Part shown: positions 56,804-64,000 of the stretch, in pieces
Numbering within the stretch: position 1 is the first letter of the stretch
Layout: every line of letters begins with the position of its first letter
Source of the DNA: Bombyx mori
Lineage: Eukaryota; Arthropoda; Insecta; Lepidoptera; Bombycidae
NCBI RefSeq assembly: GCF_030269925.1
Contig: NC_085116.1
Span: 13,020,001-13,084,000 of the forward strand
Reading direction: 5' to 3'
DNA length: 64,000 bases
Translations under genes and position numbers: made by a program
The notes under the pieces: model-generated
Seen by the model: the letters and a program-made list of their open reading frames with translations, nothing else
Databases searched by the model: none
Told to the model about the DNA's origin: nothing

Positions 56804-57390
56804 TGTAAGCTTGAGGGTAGACATTATCTTGTTGAACACCAAGTAAAACGATGTCACCTTTTTGATTCCTGATTTAATCAACAATATGTTATCTTAACAA
56901 TTCACTTTAACACTTGTCCAACTTTAACCAGTACGTACAACAGTCACTGAATCACACAACGTAACAAGGATATAGTAAGTGCACCAGGCAAGCGCAGTCC
57001 AACGAATGTTCATTTCATTTTATTTTTTTTTTTTTTCCTACCTATGCTGATAGCCTTGAGAGGCTATTTAAGCTTCGCCCTAACGTTAGTAGGTGAGCTC
57101 GCGGGGCTCAACCGGAGAGTTGCTAACACTGACCCTAGCAAGAGCAGTGCTTCGCGGAATCTACCACCGGATCGGAAACGCGACCCACTGAGAAGATCCG
57201 GCGAGAAACTCAGTGGGCTGTTCATTTCAAGGCACGTTCCGCCTTTTTATACTAGCCGGCGCAGCTGGCTTATGAGTCACCTCTGTTGCAGCTGTTGTTT
57301 ACGAGTGGAACGACACGGCCGGCGCACCTGGTTTGTGTGAGTCACTCCTATTGCACGTGCTATATAACATAAATATCGTTAACGCCGTCA
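56804..57390 (-). repeat. Gypsy 3' LTR, interrupted by SINE-A
   Basis: Nearly identical to 60410-60784 once the insert at 57018-57218 and one 11-bp duplication are removed. The few differences include CACCAGGCAAGCG versus CACTAGGCAAGCG. High LTR identity argues for a fairly young insertion. Confidence 0.92.
57018..57218 (-). mobile_element. SINE-A, 5'-truncated, with 11-bp target duplication inside the LTR
   Basis: TGTTCATTTCA at 57007-57017 and 57219-57229. The insert goes from a long T-run through CCTACCTATGCTGATAGCC to ACTCAGTGGGC. It shares its 5' truncation point with the copy at 7.3 kb. It post-dates the Gypsy insertion since the other LTR lacks it. Confidence 0.95.
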
Positions 57391-58028
57391 CGGCCATACT
57401 GACGTGCGCTCGTCCTCGTGCGCGCATTCTTATGGTATGTCTGTGAACAACAAACGTGTTCGTTCATCCTGACATTAACGGATACAACATAAAACGTGGT
57501 CTATGATATTAACAATCTAGTACGGTTCGGTTCGCATAATTCTTCAGAAAATCCTATACTGGCTATAAATAACCTTCAGACTGCTTACATACCTGGGCCA
57601 GTTCATTTGAAACTCTTCAGGTATGTAAGTATGTCCCTTTTAACTTTTTTCGAACTGGACCGGATAATGCTAGACCGAATCGCAATCCCTGTAGCTAATT
57701 GTTGTGGCTAATCTGGATGAAAATCCCTATAGCCAAGCCATTGGACCGGACAGACCCTTCAATGACTTCACACTTTCTTTTTTTTTTTTTTTTTCTCTTT
57801 TTTTTTTTTTTGCTAGTCCGGATTAACATCTCTCTAGCCACATACAATTCTAATCTGCGTGTACGGTAGCGTTTGTTAAAACATTTCTTAAACCAGAACA
57901 TTTATACGGAATTTCTTCAGAAATAGTGCGAGGCCGATCATCGTTTTCTACATTACCTACACCTGCAACTGAGGTGCCTGAGCTTACAGACATTGTATCA
58001 CTACCCACAGACTATGTTTGCTGTATCG
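57391..58028. other. Gypsy interior next to the 3' LTR, non-coding
   Basis: Includes a T-rich low-complexity run at 57778-57812. No coding signal could be placed. An env-like frame is not seen. Confidence 0.5.
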
Positions 58029-58612
58029 CTATTTGCGGACAAAAATGTCGCTTCTATTGTCAGTGATAGAGTCGTCATCATTAAGATCAGTTTCATGAAC
58101 AAGATTAATTAACCCATCTGTGTACGCCGTCACGTCATCGTCACTATAATTTTCAGAAATTTCTAGTAGGCCTGACGGGCCTCGAGGTGTTTCACGTAAG
58201 TTTTCATGGGGAAATTTGTACACTCTATTAGAACTATTTACATGTCTCAATTTATACCTATCGTTTTCCAAAACTGCAGTAATGTTGAAGGGACCTTTAC
58301 ATTTTCGGTCAACTTACGAAAACAAAATCCCCAGCGGAAAAGAGTTTGACTTTAGCTTTGCCTCGACTAAGCCAAGCTTTTGTTTGTGCCCTTTTTTTTA
58401 TGTTTTCGCCGGTCTTCGACCGTGCTAAATCAAGATCTAATCTAGAGGGATTATCACTCTGTTGAAACTTTAAGATATTTCAAGTGAACTACCCTGAACG
58501 GCAAACATCTATTCTATTGGAGTAAACCCTGTTACTAGACAACCTGCACTATTAAGGGCGAGTTGAATATCCCCTAAGTGCTCTTGCCATCATGATTGGA
58601 CTAAGTTACTTT
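58029..58612 (-). pseudogene. Gypsy integrase, end of core and C-terminal domain
   Basis: On the minus strand, near 58510-58610, WWQEHLGDIQLALNSAG with TGFTPIE is the typical end of a Gypsy integrase core. Downstream, SAGDFVFVS and CKGPFNITAVLENDRYKL with YKFPHENLRETPRGPSG are the C-terminal GPF/Y-like domain and the start of the tail. Frames shift several times between these blocks. Integrase joins element DNA to the host chromosome; here the catalytic part is missing, so it is inactive. Confidence 0.75.
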
Positions 58613-58616
58613 CAGA

Positions 58617-58835
58617 TCAAAGAGTGACTTGTTCATGAAACCGCTTACCATTGAATAAATTACTATGACTTTGTTTTATAAGACTACATTCTGACCCTGA
58701 ATGGAACATAAAGGGGAAGCCAAAACCACTTATCTGTAACACACTGAAGCTCTGGAACACACGTTGACGTCTCTGGTTGAACCTGCCACAGCACCTGGAG
58801 CAGTGTCGTTTTTCTTCTTGTAGCGCATGGAACAC
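58617..58835 (-). pseudogene. Gypsy protease-like fragment, catalytic Asp replaced
   Basis: The minus-strand frame contains FMFHSGSECSLIKQ, matching the retropepsin active-site region where D-S/T-G is expected; here the first position is His. It then reads HSNLFNGKRFHEQVTL and stops. The next recognisable block is the end of integrase, so reverse transcriptase and RNase H (about 2 kb) have been deleted between. Confidence 0.65.
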
Positions 58836-59063
58836 CCAGAAGCTACATGGCTCGCATCACCGCACACGTAACAGCCGACTTGCAGGCGAGGCCCATGGAT
58901 GAGGAGGTTGTTCAGGTTTTGCAGGCTGTATTTTTGTGAGGCAAGTAGCAGCTCGAGCCTTAAGCGAATGTGTGAGAGTCAAAATTAAATCGACACCATC
59001 CAATACTTCAACTACTTTAAACGGCCCTTTAAACTTCGTATCTAATTTCGTTTGATTATGCTC
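58830..59063 (-). pseudogene. Integrase C-terminal block fused to gag zinc-knuckle region
   Basis: Reading the minus strand from 59063: HNQTKLDTKFKGPFKVVEVL, which is an integrase C-terminal GPF motif, runs without interruption into LILTLTHSLKARAATC and proline-rich sequence. After a frame change comes CYVCGDASHVASGC (58833-58874), a C-x2-C-x4-H-x4-C gag zinc knuckle that normally binds the genomic RNA. An integrase end ahead of gag is the reverse of the normal order. It points to a recombinant between two copies, or a deletion across a tandem arrangement. Confidence 0.7.
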
Positions 59064-59064
59064 T

Positions 59065-59830
59065 TCGTATTAATGTGTGGACGAGCTCACAGCCCACCTT
59101 GTGTTAAGTGGTTACTGGAACCCATAGACATCCACAGCGTAAACGCACCACACACCTTGAGATAGAAGTTCTAAGGTCTCAGTATAGTTACAACCGCTGT
59201 CCCACCCTTCAAACCGAAATACACCACTGCTTCACGGCAGAAATAGGCAGGGTGATGATACCCGTGCGGTCGATGGCACTATACGGAGCACCCGTCTGGT
59301 GCCACATCCTTACCCACGAGAACGTCGCCGCGCTGCGACACCGGCAGCGCGCGATCGCAGTCAGAGTTATTCAATGATACCTCACAGTCTCCTACGAGGC
59401 GGCGCGCCCTAGCGCAAGTGCAGTCGGAGCGCGGGGGCTCCAATATCGGCAGTCCGTGCTGGAGGCGTGATCTCGTCGTTTGGCGGACCCGTCGGCCGGC
59501 CTCCGTACCGTCGAGGGACTGGGTGGGCCGCGACCGCGGAAGTCTCACCTCCGGCTACCTGTGCAGACTCACAAGACATTTTACCACCATGCAAACTTCT
59601 TACCGCAACAAATCTTACCAGCCACCACGCAAACAACAATTTTACGGGTTCCACCTCTCTTACACGATGTTACTCCCACACTGAGGAAGCCAACCGCGTA
59701 CACTTGTCAAGCACGCACAAGCACGCACTTCACCGGAAAAACCTGCATCCGCCAGCGGAACCCGAACACCGCCGCATCGCCAGACACGAACGCACCGGAC
59801 GTCTTATCTTACAGGTCACGACGACTTCAG
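59065..59830 (-). mobile_element. Long-form SINE-B split by an R1-LINE fragment
   Basis: The 3' part (59070-59268) has GAGCTCACAGCCCACCTTG to GGGTGATGATACCCGTGCGG. The 5' part (59566-59830) continues ACTCACAAGACATTTTACCA, a linker with CTTACACGATGTTACTCCCA, and the tRNA-like head ending TCACGACGACTTCAG. The linker and head are unusually altered, with many C-rich changes. It sits inside the Gypsy and so is younger than it. Confidence 0.8.
59269..59565 (+). pseudogene. Internal R1-LINE reverse-transcriptase fragment
   Basis: The frame reads RSMALYGAPVWCHILTHENV and AALRHRQRAIAVRVIQ, homologous to LRSMALYVAPVWCHALTRDN in the LINE at 1-1477. After a stop and a deletion of about 35 codons comes SVLEA and SRRLADPSAGLRTVE. 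It has neither a LINE 3' end nor poly(A). TACCCGTGCGG at its left and TACCTGTGCAG at its right may be a target duplication with two transitions. Confidence 0.82.
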
Positions 59831-60090
59831 ATGTGTCAATTTTTCTTCCCCACGGAAACTTGCTTGCTTTCTTGTTTGCTTGCTTGCTGGAGCCCGAAGT
59901 CATCGAACGTGTAGTGTTATTGGTATTGAATCGAGTAGATTCTAAAATTTCAGCGACAATTCACAGTCTCATGTTCTGGTTTACTGTACTAGTGCCATGT
60001 AACTAACTCTAGCAGTAGTCATTGGCTTAAAAACGATTCGTGTCGGAACTACTCACTCGTCATGACAGATCCATTATTGCGATCGAAGTT

Positions 60091-60402
60091 TCACTTGAGA
60101 TTTGCACTTGCCTTAATTTCTTGCAATAGCTTGTTACGTGTTGTATTTCCGTTAGTAAATGCCATGTGGTGAAGTCGACAGTCAAACTGGGCAACATGAG
60201 CCAGAACGTAAGATGTGACGATTTCTTCGTGGCTCAGATCTTCCATCGAGGTAACAGAGACGTTATTACACGACTTACGTATGCTGCATTCACGCTCTTG
60301 TGGCGTACCACTACTAGTATTCTGATCTGCATCATGTTTTTTTTGCTGTACTTCGAACATGTTCAAACACGTCACGCCAGTGAGAGTAGAGTCCTGATCC
60401 AA
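60091..60402 (-). pseudogene. Gypsy gag-like N-terminal ORF
   Basis: A 103-codon ORF starting eight bases inside the 5' LTR (MDQDSTLTGVTCLNMFEVQQ ... SMEDLSHEEIVTSYVLAHVA). Position directly after the LTR and hydrophilic, charged character fit a gag start. No domain can be confirmed. It is cut off on its 3' side before the SINE-B. Confidence 0.5.
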
Positions 60403-60409
60403 CTTCTGA

Positions 60410-60784
60410 TGTAAGCTTGAGGGTAGACATTATCTTGTTGAACACCAAGTAAAACGATGTCACCTTTTTGATTCCTGATTTAATCAACAATATGTTATCT
60501 TAACAATTCACTTTAACACTTGTCCAACTTTAACCAGTACGTACAACAGTCACTGAATCACACAACGTAACAAGGATATAGTAAGTGCACTAGGCAAGCG
60601 CAGTCCAACGAATGTTCATTTCAAGGCACGTTCCGCCTTTTTATACTAGCCGGCGCAGCTGGCTTATGAGTCACTTCTGTTGCAGCTGTTGTTTACGAGT
60701 GGAACGACACGGCCGGCGCGCCTGGCTTGTGTGAGTCACTCCTATTGCATGTGCTATATAACATAAATATCGTTAACGCCGTCA
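60410..60784 (-). repeat. Gypsy 5' LTR, intact
   Basis: 375 bp, TG...CA in element sense, matching 56804-57390 along its entire length. Contains CTAGCCGGCGCAGCTGGCTT and GTGGAACGACACGGCCGGCG on the plus strand. Confidence 0.92.
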
Positions 60785-61129
60785 TATACATATTATAAAT
60801 AAAATTGGAGTGTCTGTTTGTAATATTGAAATAACCGCATATGAATATATTATATACGGTAAATACACCAAAATAATTTTTTTTACAATTTTTGTCTGTC
60901 TGTCTGTCTGTTAGTTCCGGCGAATCTCTGGAACGGCTGGACCGATTTTGACGGGAATTTCACTGACAGGTAGCTGATGATATAAGGAGTAACTTAGAGT
61001 AACTTTTTAGACTAGCTTCGCCCCGCGGCGTCACCTGCGTTAGGATAATAACCGCGGGTAACATCGCGGGACTCAACTATCAATAATAAAATTTGATATT
61101 TCCGAAGCGAAGCGAAGGCGGGTCGCTAG

Positions 61130-61344
61130 TGTATCATATTAAACGAAATAAAACAAAATTGCTATTCGTATAAAGTATTGAGATTTATACAAAAGTGTAG
61201 TCGTATAAATTAGAATGCTCAATTGAATGAATTGATTTTATTTGTATGAATTATCCTTAGAAATAAATAATTTTGTTGAAGCTAAGAGTGGGATGACCTT
61301 AAATGTTTCAACATAACGTCACTAATGCTGGTGAAATGAAATGA
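61130..61344. other. Unassigned AT-rich DNA
   Basis: Ends in a short (GAAAT)n tract at 61334-61352. Confidence 0.5.
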
Positions 61345-61361
61345 AATGAAATATAATATTT

Positions 61362-61450
61362 AGTTTCCTTCTTCAAACGAGACTTGTGGTGAGTACTTAA
61401 CGGTAGGCAGCGGGTTGGCCCTGCCCCAGGCATTGCTAAAGTCCATGGGC
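61362..61450 (+). repeat. CR1/Jockey-type LINE tail fragment
   Basis: CTTCAAACGAGACTTGTGG, CGGTAGGCAGCGGGTTGGCC and AAGTCCATGGGCGA match the 3' tail at 40.1 kb. Confidence 0.8.
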
Positions 61451-61720
61451 GAAACCGGCTTGGAACCATAATGAGATGAAAGAACACCAGAATGACAAAT
61501 TAAACTTACGTCCTGTATTAATGAACGATCTATGGTACATGGTAGTTTAACTTCGCTCGAACTCATCTCTTTTTAGTTTCTAGCTAACTCATTGTAATTG
61601 TAAATAAGTCGGAACCTAAACTCCTACTTCTCCTGTTATCTTCTATGTGATTTCTTTTCAGGATTCCACACAAATTAGCTTGCGCTGGGTCTGTCTGATT
61701 CAAAATATTTTCATGTGATT
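61451..61720. other. Unassigned DNA
   Basis: Nothing recognised. Confidence 0.5.
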
Positions 61721-62000
61721 GCCACTTTATAGAGCCTTTTTTTTTTTTTTCGGGCCGGGAGCCGAACCTCCTAAGAGGTCCCCGCGCCTAGGGGGCGCGC
61801 GGGGTATGTGAGACTCAACGATCTGCAGGTGTTGAGAGCACATCGCGGGCCCAAGGATTTTAGGGCCCACCCACTAAACGACTCCCCTGCACTCTTACAC
61901 CCGACGTCCGATCTCCGTCCGGGGTCAGAACCCGGTCAGAGTAGGGGGGTTCCCGCTGTCAACACTACAACCAGACACGCGGCGCCACTTTATAGAGCCT
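61721..62000 (-). mobile_element. R1-clade LINE 3' end with 17-bp target duplication
   Basis: GCCACTTTATAGAGCCT occurs at 61721-61737 and 61984-62000. The insert (61738-61983) begins with a T-run (poly(A) of the minus strand) and matches the 3' UTR at 8.4-8.6 kb: GTGAGACTCAACGATCTGCA, CCCAAGGATTTTAGGGCCCA and CACTAAACGACTCCCCTGCA. About 245 bp, 5'-truncated and non-coding. Confidence 0.95.
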
Positions 62001-62680
62001 GACTTAACATGAGTTACAGTGGTGGAAGACTATGGCGGATAAATACAAGATATCTCATATTCACAACAAATTTTAAAACAATTAGTAAAATCACTTGAAA
62101 TAATTTTGTATTAAACTTAAGACACACAGACTTAGTAGTATATTATGTTGCATGGAATGAGCGTCCGCGATTAGAAATCTTGTTGCGTATAGCTATAGTC
62201 TAGTATTAACCTTTAATAAAAGGAGTTAGCTCAAAAGTAATTTAAAAAAATAATATCTACTATATATTTCTGTTTTGAACCCAATAAGAAAACATGGCGA
62301 TTAAATAACCGCATTCATGTGTTTTAGAGGGCACTTCGCGTGCACTACTTGACGTTTGCTTTACTGCTAATATCCGACTTGTAAGTTTTATGCGAAAAAC
62401 CACTTTGCTTTCATTAATTCTAAGTATTTTAAACTAAAATCTTGAAAGGGTAATTGCCTTTCTTGGAGCGTTGCGCTGTAAATGTTCGTACTTTACTGAA
62501 AATACGATGCTATCGGCTTGTCGTGTTTCATTTGAATTCGGGTCATATGTGTTTTGTGCAATTACGAGCAATTTTCACGTTTTCATCAAAAGAAGTGTAT
62601 TTTTTCGATTTCTGGCATTTCTAAATAAACAGTTTTCGATTGTTGTTAAGCTATTGCCTAGCTTTTATCGCGGGCTTTGA
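62001..62680. other. AT-rich DNA without a recognised feature
   Basis: If the LTR boundary at 62728 is real, part of this stretch is LTR. The 69-codon ORF at 62471 is not recognised. Confidence 0.4.
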
Positions 62681-62719
62681 GCACGGCGACCGAATAAAGA
62701 AATTCCGTAACGAAAATAA

Positions 62720-62745
62720 AACCTAACACTCCCCCTACCATGTAG
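62720..62745 (-). other. Possible polypurine tract and LTR start (Copia-like)
   Basis: On the minus strand GGTAGGGGGAGTGTTAGG reads like a polypurine tract followed by TGTTAGG, the usual junction of Copia-type elements with their 3' LTR. No pol remnant could be read on the upstream side and no second LTR is in the window. Confidence 0.3.
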
Positions 62746-62960
62746 CTCGCGTGCAACACATTCACTCGTTGCGCTTAGTGTGTAGTGTTTGTGAATAAGC
62801 GCACGGCGTGACGTCGCACTGCATGCGCATCATGAAAAGTCTGCCCATCTCTCTCTCGCGCGATCTAGCTTGTGAGTGTGGAAGGGACAGTTAATGTTTT
62901 GCTTTTGTGAATGTTTATAAATATAGCGTGGTCTTATTTTATTATTGTTTTAATATTAAA
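62746..62960 (+). promoter_or_regulatory. GC-richer, promoter-like stretch
   Basis: Contains GCACTGCATGCGCATCATG (an NRF1-like GCATGCGCA), TCTCTCTCGCGCGATC, and GTTTATAAATATAGCG (a possible TATA box near 62918). It contrasts with the AT-rich flanks. No ORF follows; it could be an LTR, a host promoter, or neither. Confidence 0.25.
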
Positions 62961-63449
62961 TTATTATTGTCTAATTATAATTGCATAAGTTGATAAAAAA
63001 TGCTATGCAATAGCTTTACCGCGGCAGTGCCACACGTGTTTTTTTTTAAATGGGAATCAATACATTCATTTTATCGGGAACACCAAACAGCCCAACTATT
63101 ATTTTATCAACAAATACATTCGCAATGAAAACTAAGTTGTATTCAAGATAGCGGTGAACAATATAGAACCAGCCCAGCCAACCCATATTAAAAGCAGCTT
63201 GTATTGAACTGAAAAGGTTTTCCGTTTAGGGCGACAGAGATCGGTCCGTATGACTTATCGGGATCTAACATCACAATTGTGCTTGACACGGGACGCTAAA
63301 TATGAGGCTCCAAATGTCATCCCCGACACATTGGTTGAATGTGTAAATTTTATCTTGTTTCTATTGATATTATTGTGCCTATGAAGATTCTAGATAATGT
63401 ATTTTGATTTTATATTTTACTTGTCAAACATTGTAACACTTTTTTCGTT
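62961..63449. other. AT-rich DNA without a recognised feature
   Basis: Nothing recognised. Confidence 0.5.
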
Positions 63450-63522
63450 GCTTAGACCGGTGAACGTGATCACGGCCCACCTGGTGTTAAGTGGTTATCG
63501 GAGCCCGTATCACAATAAACAG
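63450..63522 (-). repeat. SINE-B 3' fragment, old
   Basis: TTGCTTAGACCGGTGAACG, CACGGCCCACCTGGTGTTAA and GTGGTTATCGGAGCCC match minus-strand SINE-B tails. Confidence 0.78.
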
Positions 63523-64000
63523 CGTAAGTCCACCGTGAAAAAAAAATTGTGTCATAATTACGTGATACAAATTTGGGGAATGCCCACTCTCCATAGTGTG
63601 CTAGGCCCAAGGTGGACATCAAATATTACTATAAAAATGGACTGATTCAAATTCTTAAATGTATTAGATATCTAAAAAATATATTGAAATTGACGCCACT
63701 ATTATAAAAAATATAATAAAAATAAAAAACTCGTTTTGAGGTTAATTTTCTATATAAATACCTCAAGAACTTTTCTTTTTTTAATGTTTAAGATGTTCCT
63801 AATGTATTTTTATCCAATTGTAGTTATTAGGGTATAAAAAACACATACTTCTTTAAATATCTATATTTTCTTCATCTTCATACACAATTAGTAAATCATC
63901 TAAAAATAGCACAGGAGAGCATATAGACGGTTTTAAATCTCGGTCAGGTTAAAACCACAATTCACACAATGTTTTTCAGTCGTAGTATGAAACGTTATAG
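63523..64000. other. AT-rich DNA to the window end
   Basis: Nothing recognised. Confidence 0.5.

Larger units (their letters stand above)
56804..60784 (-). mobile_element. Gypsy-type LTR retrotransposon, internally scrambled, TATA target duplication
   Basis: Two direct LTRs bound it: 60410-60784 (375 bp, 5' LTR on the minus strand) and 56804-57390 (3' LTR, enlarged by a SINE-A). In element sense they start TGACGGCGTTAACG and end AGCTTACA, so TG...CA. TATA flanks both sides (56800-56803, 60785-60788), as expected for Gypsy elements that favour TATA-like targets. The inside holds gag-like, zinc-knuckle, protease-like and integrase-end pieces, no reverse transcriptase or RNase H, and a SINE-B. 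No standard primer-binding site is recognised next to the 5' LTR. Replication-incompetent. Confidence 0.88.
56798..61129 (+). mobile_element. Helitron split by a Gypsy retrotransposon
   Basis: The first six bases TCTATA stand at 56798-56803; the rest (CATATTATAAATAAAATTGG ... GGCGGGTCGCTAG, then T) lies at 60789-61129 with the duplicated TATA at 60785-60788. Rejoined, the element is about 350 bp and non-autonomous. It contains a (TCTG)n tract at about 60897 and GGAACGGCTGGACCGATTTT. Confidence 0.82.

Noticed and set aside
56433..56872. Cluster of 60-81-codon ORFs on both strands
   Set aside because: They cover the Sailor right TIR and the Gypsy LTR edge; none continues as a coherent coding frame.
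57778..57812. Pol III terminator or polypyrimidine functional site
   Set aside because: A plain T-rich low-complexity run inside a dead Gypsy; no transcript unit can be assigned to it.
1..64000. A coordinated multi-gene system (defence island, operon, secondary-metabolite cluster)
   Set aside because: The window is eukaryotic, and all recognisable coding pieces are independent transposable elements with disabling changes; nothing indicates joint function.

Overview
The window reads as a lepidopteran nuclear genome, most likely the silkworm Bombyx mori or a close relative. The evidence is AT-rich unique DNA packed with short retroelements of types known from silkworm (Bm1-like and BMC1-tailed repeats, names from memory), small Helitrons with TC...CTAG(T) ends, and R1-clade and CR1/Jockey-type LINE pieces. 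I found no convincing host protein-coding gene, rRNA or functional tRNA gene. Nearly every long ORF belongs to a decayed mobile element.

Names used below. SINE-A is the Bm1-like repeat: it ends in GGTAGG plus poly(A), and a full copy is about 370 bp. SINE-A' shares the SINE-A core but has another 3' end. SINE-B is the repeat whose roughly 240-bp body starts ACTGGTGGTAGG and ends TAAGCAATAAAA; longer copies add a tRNA-like head. Helitron-N, -2, -3 and -4 are different short Helitron-like families.

Layout. 1-1.5 kb: 3' half of an R1-clade LINE (minus). 1.5-9.5 kb: scattered SINEs, an ORF with an internal repeat (7.5 kb), and an R1-LINE 3' end with a perfect 15-bp target duplication (8.1 kb). 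9.5-10.8 kb: complete DD37D mariner with TIRs and TA duplications, its transposase broken only by two stops. 13.6-15.4 kb: a Helitron carrying an internally deleted DD82E (Sailor-type) transposon. 15.5-17.9 kb: Helitron-N copies, two of them head to head. 17.9-28 kb: SINEs, a Helitron-2, a tandem 80-bp duplication with a hairpin (21.5 kb), a CR1 fragment (22 kb), and a GC-rich island (23.7 kb). 28.3-29.1 kb: Helitron-N with a nested full SINE-A. 29-41 kb: SINEs and CR1 tails in otherwise featureless AT-rich DNA. 42.1-43.0 kb: a seven-unit, about 125-bp satellite. 44-52 kb: full-length SINE-B copies and a CR1 reverse-transcriptase core. 52.9-54.4 kb: Helitrons, then an LTR end with a tRNA-Trp primer-binding site. 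54.6-56.5 kb: a near-complete DD82E Sailor transposon. 56.8-61.1 kb: a Helitron split by a Gypsy LTR retrotransposon (minus), itself split by a SINE-A and by a SINE-B that holds an R1-LINE fragment. 61.3-64 kb: a CR1 tail, another R1-LINE 3' end with target duplication, a possible Copia-like LTR boundary, and AT-rich DNA.

The elements do not act together as a system. They form a layered record of insertions in which relative ages can be read from the nesting. The most informative parts are the pair of DD82E transposons (one with a near-full ORF, one deleted and MITE-like), the Gypsy with a scrambled domain order inside a Helitron, the head-to-head Helitron-N, and the satellite array.
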